Shown here: positions 56,601 to 64,000 of the stretch, one piece after another
Layout of the letters: every line of letters starts with the position of its first letter
How positions within the stretch are numbered: the stretch's first letter is position 1
NCBI RefSeq assembly: GCF_030704535.1
Contig: NC_081817.1
Location: forward strand, 883,001-947,000
DNA length: 64,000 nucleotides
Origin: Vitis vinifera
Lineage: Eukaryota > Streptophyta > Magnoliopsida > Vitales > Vitaceae
Direction: 5' to 3'
Made by a program: the position numbers and the translations under genes
The notes under the pieces: generated by a model
Database searches by the model: none
What the model was told of the DNA's origin: nothing
Seen by the model: the letters and a program-made list of their open reading frames with translations, nothing else

Positions 56601-59442
56601 GAATGAATTTTTGAATGGGAAATGGAATGAGTTTCTCATTCTTTTTCCCTGTTCCAACATTCTTAACATGCCCTAGTGATCCAGGCTTTCCTAGATAACA
56701 AATCAATCTGGAGATATGTGCAGACAAACAATTCTTCAACTTTGCAGAGCTTGTAGGTGTTAAAAACATTTTTGTTGCTAACCTTTTTGATGCTCATTTT
56801 GATGGGATGGAGATGGTATAAGAGTACTTGGGATCTGTTCTGCTGGAGTGAAGTTCAACTGGATCTCCCCATCTTCCTCGAACCTACATACCCAACAATC
56901 CACAAACAGTAACATAGCTTAAGAAACCTAATCATCAAAATTCTGATTCTACCTCCAACAATAACTCAAGATGTGTAATAAACTTCTACTCAGAATCTAC
57001 ATAAATCTGAATATACAAGAAAAACTGTAGCAAACTTGAAAGTTGCATCATGGTTAAGATTACCTTTCATCACGATTATTGAGATTAGTATCAGCCTGAT
57101 ACGAATTAAAAGGTTCCCATAAAGTGATATTATCAGCGTCAGCTGAAAGAAACAGTAGCACATTACATGCTTATAATACTTCCAAAAGGAAGTTGGAAAT
57201 TAAAAGAATGCACAAACTGAATCATGCAAACCTGTACTAATTCACAACTAGAGAGTAGGTAAAAAGTGAATAGAAAACCTTGATGGTTGTCTTGCAATAC
57301 ATCTTCTCCTCCTGTGTTCCCAGTAATGTAGGTTTCATCCACGTTGTCCAGACACTGTCAAAGTATAAAATTTAGCCACCAATAATCCTTCCAATTTTTC
57401 AACTGTGATCTCTACATTATATATGGTCATCATTCAAGATTGTAAGTATTTTCCTTTTTCCTCCCAAATTTGTGGTGTTGGGTTTTTTTTTTTTCTCTAA
57501 TTCTTTGGTCATGGATACTCAAGGAGCATAAACTAAAACTTTTTGGCACAAAATATGGGTTTGATTCAGGTTTTCAGCGCAATGATAACATTTTAAAGCT
57601 GAGTTTGGGAATAATTGGTTAGAATTTTGGATTATGAACAATTTTTTAACTAAATAATGTAAGTTTTGTCAAATGCAATTGCTGCTAAACTTTAACTTCA
57701 TCTAAACTTCTAAGGGAAGCCATGGATAGGCCTGTAGACAAGTCAGGCTGAGTCCCGAATCATCCGATCCTTGTGAAATTCCCAATTCAAGCTGGGCATC
57801 TAGTCCAAATTTTACAATGTTTGATTTAGGGCTTCAAATCTCTTAGATAATAAATTTGGAAGTATTCCTTTAGGGAATTTCGCGCGCAGTCTTAAGAGTC
57901 TGTTTTTTTCGCGGATTTCAATACTTGGAATGGTCTTATAGCCCAGAATTGGAGAGGCTTCGGCCCAAAATCTGGAGAAGGCCCAGACTGGGTTTGGGGC
58001 CGATTTGCCAATTTTACACTGCCATGGTGAATGAGGTACTCATTTCACACCAAGATGAGAACGATCCACGACCGTTCACACCCAAACAGATGGGATCCAA
58101 CGGCAAGGTAGAGCCTATCCTCATATAACAATTTTTAACAAAAAAATGCCAGAGTGACTCAAATGCCCCTAACGGGCTTCATAAAATTAGAAGATGTGAA
58201 AAGATTCAGAGAGGCATTCTGGTCCATGCAAATATTACCACGCAAATGTAGGCGCCTTGTGGTTGAAGCCCCATGACGGTGGTGGCTGTGTTGGAGAAGT
58301 TGAGGAACCGCTCAATCTCTGGAGCGTCTCCTTCTTCATTATCAGGCAGCGTAACGGCTTCATATCTACAAAATCAAATCAAATCAAATCAAAGCAGCGT
58401 AAATTGGCATTCCTACCCTTTCCACTGAGGAAGAAGAAGAAGATAGAAGCTATGACTCACTTGGCTTGAGATTTTCGCTTTGGGAGGTCTGTGGAATGTG
58501 AACCTGCTCCTGCTTTTACTTTCCAAGCTTCGTTCAGTTCCACCTGAAGATATCCGATCTCCAAACAATGCATCAACTATATAATAACGCTATTTATAAA
58601 AGTGAAATTGAAAGTAGGAGAAACAGAGGGGATCGAGAGTGGCTTGTGGTTGATGAAGAGTTGATGTAAGTGTAACTACCATAAGGCGCGTAACATCATC
58701 TGATAACAAGAGCAGAGTAGCAAAAACGACGATCAGATGCAGTGATTTGGACTGTAATTAAGATTTTGAACAGGAAAACAGAAGAAAATTAATGAATGAA
58801 AAAATAATGAAAGGAATCAAAGCTTGCCATAGAGGAGCTTCACTTTTCGCTCGTAGATGATCACTACTCCACCTGAGTACAACGGAGAAAGAACCTCAAC
58901 TGTTACTGGAACGAAGAAAACAGAGTTTAAAATGAATGGAAATTCTCAAACATTGGTTGCTTACCCATGAGAATTCCCGAGAGCCTCAGAGCCATCGGAA
59001 CCGACGGATTCAAAATCTCTTCGCTACAAAATTAAACGAAAAAACTAATTCAATATAATCAAAACTGGAAGTAAGTGGACAAGAAAGTATAGAAATCCAA
59101 GAAGAAACATCCACCAGATTTTAATGATGTTGAGCTTGTCAAGCTTTCTCCGGTTCATCTTCGCATGCATCGTCGCTGCCATCCTTCATATCATCACAGA
59201 GAGATTTACACATACCAGTCACATTTCATGTCCATTGTACATTACAATACCAATTAACAACAGAGCTCATAAGAATTCATGCATATCCACAAGCATTAAA
59301 GTCCAACAACATGAGTCTACACATTCAAAAGCAGAATTCACAGAAACAAAACAACACAGTACAAAAGTAAAAGATAAAAAGCAACTCGCCATATCTGCCC
59401 AAGAGCAGCTTTCCGAGCAAGAAGCTGGTGAGAGTAGAACAT
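53664..59442 (-). CDS. REC8: Meiotic cohesin subunit REC8/SYN1 (alpha-kleisin), 20 exons
   Basis: I assembled twenty exons into one open frame of 626 codons plus stop, close to the length I recall for Arabidopsis SYN1. Exons (5' to 3'): 59390-59442, 59115-59183, 58965-59023, 58828-58872, 58680-58699, 58461-58543, 58239-58365, 57279-57354, 57064-57142, 56783-56883, 55729-55811, 55457-55618, 55130-55289, 54966-55048, 54697-54880, 54533-54623, 54245-54369, 54072-54156, 53868-53980, 53664-53746. The N-terminal kleisin domain starts MFYSHQLLARKAALGQIWMA and continues NRRKLDKLNIIKI and ALRLSGILMGGVVIIYERKV. The C-terminal winged helix has HLKTHFDTPGAP and VLATRGFIKVEQNEPYGDIL. REC8 bridges SMC1/SMC3 on meiotic chromosomes and is cut by separase. 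Introns 1 and 4 have GC donors. Intron 10 (55,812-56,782) and intron 7 (57,355-58,238) are the longest. Confidence 0.93.
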
Positions 59443-59918
59443 TTTGGCTCAAACACTTCAATTAAAATTCCAAACTCTTCGTTAATCGCTTAGAAGAAGA
59501 AGAAGAAAGGAAGTGAAACGAGAGATCACACGGAAAACGAGAGCTGAGAGTGGTGTGTCTTCACCCTCCGCAACTCAATACAACAGTGTAAGAAATGCCG
59601 CTCAATTATAGAGTCACCAGTCGAATCATGCTACCTACCACGCTACTAGCACCAATGAGCTCCACGTGTCCATAGAAGATTAAATATGGAAAATCATATG
59701 ATACTTGAATACTCTCTTTTTGTTTCATTTGAGGCGGGTGATTCAGCGAGTAGGTAGAGCGTATCATATGCATTATACTCGCTTTTCCATTGGTTAGTCA
59801 CTGGATGTGGTCCCAGAGAATCACGTGTTCAATAGAGGTAGGGAATATATGATTCATCATCAGTTTCTAGCCCAACTTTCCGAGTTTCGTCTCTGTGATT
59901 CCTCTCTGTGTAGTGGTG
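59443..59918. promoter_or_regulatory. Shared intergenic promoter between REC8 and the VAPYRIN-like gene
   Basis: The start codons of REC8 (minus, 59,442) and the MSP/ankyrin gene (plus, 59,919) face away from each other across 476 bp, so both promoters and 5' untranslated regions must lie here. A CACGTG G-box is absent, but CCACGTGTCC occurs at about 59,661-59,670 and TCACGTG at about 59,821-59,827, both ACGTG cores. Whether one bidirectional promoter serves both genes is inference. Confidence 0.5.
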
Positions 59919-61725
59919 ATGGAGAATCGGAGACTGGTGGAGGTGTCGGACCACGAAGTTCGAATCGACTTCGCACTGGGCTGCAAATGCCGAGCCAACG
60001 TCCGCCTCACTTCTCTCAGTGCCAACACTCCCATTGCCTTCAAGGTTCAAACCTCTTCGCCTCAGAAGTTTCTAGTGAGCCCACCCACTGGTCTTATTCC
60101 TCCTTTGTCCTCCGCTGCCTTTCAAGTCATCCTCAAGCCCCAATCGCAGCCTCCGGCGATGTTCCCTCGCTCGCCGACGGACCGTTTCCTCATCAAAACC
60201 GCGCTCGCTGCGGAGTTCTCTACCCAGTCGACTCAACCGGATTCCATCAACTCGTGGTTCGCCTCCAGGCCGACGCAGGACCTGAAGCTTAAGGTGGTGT
60301 TCGTTGGGCCATTCCTTCTCCGGCATGCCGTCGCGGCTGGGGATGTAGACGCCGCGAGGAACTTGATCAAGCGGCAGAAGTCGGTGGTGGCGGAGATGCT
60401 GCCAAGGGAAGCCGAGTCACTGCTCGGAGTCGCTTCCAAGTCTAACGAGATGGTCGAGTTGCTGGTCGAAGCAGGGTTGAAGAGCGAGGCACGTGCGAAG
60501 ATTGATAAGATGAGTTTGGAAGAGGAGACCAGGTGGGCGTCGAAGGGGTGGACGGGGATTCACGTGGCTGCAGCGTTTGATCGGACGGAGGAGCTCGCGA
60601 GGCTGGTGAAGTTGCTGGGATCTGGGCCGTTGGATTTCAGGGATAACGAGGGGAGGACGGCGCTGCACCTGGCAGTAAGTAAAGGAAATATCCAGTGTGC
60701 GAGGACGTTGGTGGAGGCGGGTGCGGACAAGGACGCCAAGAGTAAGGACGGTAGAACGGCGCTGTACAGAGCAGCCTCAAATGGTGACCGTCCGATGGCG
60801 GAGATGCTGATACAGATAGGTGCGGACCCCACTATCACCGCTGGCCATCGTGGCCGTTCACCTCTTGATATTGCTCGCGATAAGGGACACGTAAGCACTA
60901 AACCTCAATTTCTTGTCTTACGTCTTGTTTGGCATAATTTTGTTTTTCACTTAATGGGAAAGTGAAAGTAAAAAATTAGACTACAATTTTTAAATACATT
61001 GTGTAAGAGGGAATACTTCCTAAGAGTGTAATAAAATATCATAAATATCCTCATGTGTTGTTTTTGTCTTTGAATTTCCAGTATATAAAGTTAAACCGTT
61101 ATCAGAGTGGAGCCCACCTAGAGAAATAGTCAATTCTCTGTTGTGTCAGATTGATTTCTCTCTCTCAAGTTGGAATAGGGCACGGACATAAACGTCATTA
61201 GCAAATGTGATTAAAGCCTAGAAGAGTTTACAAGAATTCGTATTAACGCTGATTATTGTTTCTCATTTTTGCATGGACATGCAGAAAGAGATTGTGGAGA
61301 TCCTGGAGCAAGGGGAGACAGTACTAACCACAGCAAGACGGGGAGAGCTCAAGCCTCTGGAGCTCTTGCTGCAGAGAGGCGCAAGCATCAACCACCGCGA
61401 TCAGTATGGGTTGACAGCTCTCCATGTGGCCGCAATCAAAGGGCACAAGGATGTCGCCCTGCTGCTCATCAGGTTCGGGTTAGGCTTGGAGTGCCAGGAC
61501 AGTGAAGGCCACGCGCCGCTGCATTTGGCAGTGGAGGGCGGCAGCATGGAGACAGTGGAGGTGTTGGTAGATGAAGGAGCCAATATCAATGCCAGGAGCA
61601 AGAGGGGTGCAACCCCTCTCTACATGGCTAATGCCTTGGGGTACCATGACATCGCTCAGTTTCTTGTAAACAGAGGAGCCTCCTCCTCTTCACTTCCTCC
61701 ATCATCTTCACCTTACCATTTATGA
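59919..61725 (+). CDS. MSP-domain and ankyrin-repeat protein, VAPYRIN-like
   Basis: Two exons, 59,919-60,890 and 61,285-61,725, joined in phase 0 (GACAC|GTAAGC and CATGCAG|AAAGAG), encode 470 residues. The start MENRRLVEVS was chosen because the family begins close to its MSP domain; an upstream ATG at 59,895 adds only eight residues. Residues 1-125 are the MSP (VAP-type) domain, including FKVQTSSPQKFLVSPPTGLI. From about residue 130 to 455 come roughly eight to ten ankyrin repeats, such as EGRTALHLAVSKGNIQCART and YGLTALHVAAIKGHKDVALL. VAPYRIN itself supports intracellular accommodation of arbuscular mycorrhizal fungi at membrane compartments; this paralogue type is less understood, so a symbiosis role should not be assumed. 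It diverges from REC8. Confidence 0.9.
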
Positions 61726-62273
61726 TATCAGTATGCATCAAAACGTTACAAGCCCTCTTTTTTCAAATTCAATTATTTCCTTAATTTATATAGAAATTTA
61801 ACTGAAAAAAAAAAATGCCTTTTTCTTTGAAGACTTGGTTTGCTAAAAACGCAGCGGAGGGGTTGGTGTTGAATTTTGGGGAGGAATGGTAATTCTTATA
61901 ACCTAAGGCAGGACTTTACCTAACCGATTGTGATGGTTTTTTTTTTTTAATTTCCTTTTTTCTTCATCACGCTTCCTTCTCTTTTGGGATCTTCAAGTAC
62001 TGTAAACAGAATCTGCTTTTGGGAGACTAAAGACAGGGAGAAGAGAGATCCAAGTGAAGCTTCTCTTCTCAAGAAAAAGAAGAAAGAATTACCTTGTGAT
62101 GAAACGCTTTTTGTGTAGAAGACCAATAATCCAAGTGGCAGAAGCTCATCCCATTTGGTGTGCAGGTGTCAATTCTCCGTGAAATGCTTTTGCTTTTCTG
62201 GGAAAACTGCTGGGATTCAATCAGTTTATATTGTTATGATCTTTTCCTTGTTCCCACCGTCTCATCACTCAGA
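61726..62273 (+). other. Intergenic: 3' UTR of the VAPYRIN-like gene and leader of the PNGase A-like gene
   Basis: No separate gene. A/T-rich runs near 61,800 and 61,940 fit a 3' untranslated region. The stretch just before 62,274 is mixed in composition and likely the promoter and leader of the next gene. Confidence 0.6.
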
Positions 62274-64000
62274 ATGAAAATCTCTTTCATCATCTTCTTC
62301 TTCTTTTACGTTTTGTTCTTCAATGGTGCTTCTGCAACTCCTCGTCTCCCAGACCACTTCACCAAATCAAGGTCACAGTCAACACTCCAACGACCCTCAG
62401 GCCAGGAGTTTTTCGAGCTGAGGCAACCTCTGCCGTCCGATCATCTGACCCCAGCATGCACGGTTCCAATTCTCGACCACTACTTCGCCAATACCATTGG
62501 TTCGCCCCCGGTGTCCGTACCGTACAAGCCTCCGCGCCATTGTCATGCCCCGTGGTCACGTGTAGTCCTGGAGGTGCACGCAGATTGCAAAGGCGAGCAG
62601 TATGATCGCATCGCCGCCGTGTGGCTTGGCGGCGTGGAGATTCTGCGGACCAGCACGGCGGAGCCGGACGAGGCTGGAATCTTCTGGAACGTTCAGAAGG
62701 ACATCACCAGGTACTCCTCGCTCCTCAAGCTGTCGAACCAGGACCTCACGATGATGCTCGAGAACATCGTTGACGACATCTTCACCGGCGTGTACCATGT
62801 CCAGGTGTCACTTCTCTATTACAAGGACAAAGGCGTTACGGCTCCAGCGGATAAGAATTTGGGAAGAGAATTAGGGTTTAGGTTCGGGAGTCCGTGGATT
62901 GCTCCTACACGGGTTGTTGGGGAAGCTCCATTGAGTCTCTATGAACCACCCGCCGACTTGATCGTTCCGATCTCCAACAACGGGGACCGCGGTTTCTGGT
63001 TTCGAATCAACGGCGAATCGGATGTGCGAACCAAGAGAGTTCAAATTCCGCGCAACACTCGCAGGGCGGTTATCGAGCTCTACGTGTCGTTTCATGGAAA
63101 TGATGAGTTCTGGTACTCGAATCCGCCAAATTCTTATATCAGGAACAACAATTTAACCACAGATCGAGGCAATGGAGCGTTCCGTGAGGTTTACGTGACT
63201 GTCGACGGCAATTTTGTGGGCTCAGAGGTTCCTTACCCGGTGATATTCACAGGCGGAATCAATCCATTGTTTTGGGAACCGGTTGTGGCGATTGGGGCCT
63301 TTGATCTTCCCTCTTACGACTTCGAATTGACTCCATTTCTGGGGCTTCTGCTTGATGGAAACACCCACAATTTCGGAATTGGGGTGTCGTACAGTATCCC
63401 ATTTTGGCTGGTGGATGCTAATCTGCACCTGTGGTTGGATCATCAGTCTGAAGCAGTTCAGGCGAAGCTTGTCAGCCAGAAAAGCCCTGCACTGACTCTC
63501 ACGAGCAGCCAGAAATTCAAGAGACTGGATGGAACATTCGAGCTAGAGGGAAGTAGAAAGGGTCGCTACGTGGGATGGGTGAAATCGAGTGAAGGGAACC
63601 TAACCACAATAGTATCACGAAAATTGAAGTTCAGGAACGCTATCCAATTCCGAAGAGACGGAAACCACAAGACTGTTGAACAGAAAATCAAGTCGAAAAC
63701 ACAAGTGAAAGTGTTGACAGAAACCCGGATTCTGCTCAGTCGCCCATTCATCAAATGGCGTTACCCCCTCAAAATCATCACCTCGACCAGACCGGGATCA
63801 GGGCAGGGCACAAACTTGATCACCACCAATGTGACGGAGTCGTTGGGGAAAAGATTCGCCAATGGCAACAGCTCCATCTTTGTTTACAATAGCCAAGTTT
63901 GCGGGGGATACATGGAGGTGAAGGATCACTCAGTTGTCTCGGGAGTTTCAGACACTACTCAGAGTTTCAGGGTCAGGGATGGCTCCCGGTGCTTCTCCCG
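62274..64000 (+). CDS. Peptide-N4-(N-acetyl-beta-glucosaminyl)asparagine amidase A-like (PNGase A), cut by the window edge
   Basis: An uninterrupted plus-strand frame starts MKISFIIFFFFYVLFFNGAS and runs past base 64,000; 575 codons are visible. The first 21 residues are a signal peptide. The body matches plant PNGase A: EFFELRQPLP, a YFANTIGSPPVSVPYKPP-type segment, WSRVVLEVHADCKGEQYDRI, AAVWLGGVEILRTSTAEPD, GIFWNVQKDITRY, and PVIFTGGINPLFWEPVVAIG. The family is usually near 600 residues, so only the last tens are missing. The enzyme removes N-glycans from glycopeptides in the secretory system or apoplast. The gene is intronless over the visible part. No stop or frameshift is seen. Confidence 0.92.
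   Translation, partial: MKISFIIFFFFYVLFFNGASATPRLPDHFTKSRSQSTLQRPSGQEFFELRQPLPSDHLTPACTVPILDHYFANTIGSPPVSVPYKPPRHCHAPWSRVVLEVHADCKGEQYDRIAAVWLGGVEILRTSTAEPDEAGIFWNVQKDITRYSSLLKLSNQDLTMMLENIVDDIFTGVYHVQVSLLYYKDKGVTAPADKNLGRELGFRFGSPWIAPTRVVGEAPLSLYEPPADLIVPISNNGDRGFWFRINGESDVRTKRVQIPRNTRRAVIELYVSFHGNDEFWYSNPPNSYIRNNNLTTDRGNGAFREVYVTVDGNFVGSEVPYPVIFTGGINPLFWEPVVAIGAFDLPSYDFELTPFLGLLLDGNTHNFGIGVSYSIPFWLVDANLHLWLDHQSEAVQAKLVSQKSPALTLTSSQKFKRLDGTFELEGSRKGRYVGWVKSSEGNLTTIVSRKLKFRNAIQFRRDGNHKTVEQKIKSKTQVKVLTETRILLSRPFIKWRYPLKIITSTRPGSGQGTNLITTNVTESLGKRFANGNSSIFVYNSQVCGGYMEVKDHSVVSGVSDTTQSFRVRDGSRCFS

Noticed and set aside
56496..56660. Possible miniature transposon in REC8 intron 10 (GGAATGAGAATAGGATTAAG...)
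   Set aside because: The two ends are only loosely complementary and I could not define target duplications.
57925..58128. 67-codon plus-strand frame
   Set aside because: It lies in intron 7 of REC8 and has no recognisable similarity.
59124..59465. 113-codon plus-strand frame
   Set aside because: Antisense to REC8 exons 1 and 2, which are fixed by conserved protein sequence and splice phase.
60072..60898. Several minus-strand frames over the VAPYRIN-like gene
   Set aside because: GC-rich antisense shadows; the plus frame encodes clear MSP and ankyrin domains.
62359..63754. Minus-strand frames of 62-80 codons
   Set aside because: Antisense to the PNGase A-like gene, which is open for its whole visible length.
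1..64000. tRNA or rRNA genes
   Set aside because: I saw no cloverleaf-like or rRNA-like stretch, but I could not run a structure search, so short RNA genes may have been missed.

Overview
The window is nuclear DNA from a flowering plant, most likely a woody eudicot; grapevine is my guess from the style of the repeats and genes, not from any search. It is very AT-rich, has long transposon-filled stretches, intron-bearing genes with GT/GC-AG borders, and plant-only gene families (L-type lectin receptor kinases, HD-ZIP IV, VAPYRIN-like, PNGase A).

Bases 1-48,480 are a repeat-rich array built from four related segments: A (about 4,118-12,640), B (18,287-24,195), C (34,345-39,323) and D (39,324-about 48,480). 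A complete segment holds, left to right, a non-autonomous hAT element with an 8-bp target duplication, a decayed C-terminal piece of a Mutator-type transposase on the minus strand, and an intronless L-type lectin receptor kinase gene on the minus strand. A, B and D carry the kinase (starts at 12,179, 23,026 and 47,643). C does not: a tandem duplication of about 5 kb produced C and D and stopped just before the kinase. Later insertions hit single copies: a 1.6-kb fold-back element with 9-bp duplications in A, and a 1.2-kb element with 5-bp duplications in D.

Between A and B, and between B and C, sit two related elements with very long terminal inverted repeats (E1, 12,641-18,286; E2, 24,196-32,860). 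E1 looks like a Pack-type element: it holds a broken HD-ZIP IV homeobox fragment followed at once by a fragment of a BOI-related RING E3 ligase, plus a block of roughly 33-bp repeats. E2 is interrupted by a nearly complete 5.7-kb chromodomain Ty3/Gypsy element (24,843-30,536) with two 549-bp LTRs and TTCAT target duplications; its coding frames carry several stops and frameshifts.

Bases 50,700-64,000 are gene-dense single-copy DNA: a glutaredoxin-like/zinc-finger gene (minus), a 20-exon meiotic cohesin gene REC8/SYN1 (minus) that I could assemble into one open frame of 626 codons, a two-exon MSP-plus-ankyrin VAPYRIN-like gene (plus) diverging from REC8 across 476 bp, and a PNGase A-like glycoamidase gene (plus) cut by the right edge. 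The genes here do not form one pathway. The biological theme of the left part is local expansion of surface receptor kinases in a transposon-rich array; the right part is ordinary housekeeping and developmental genes.
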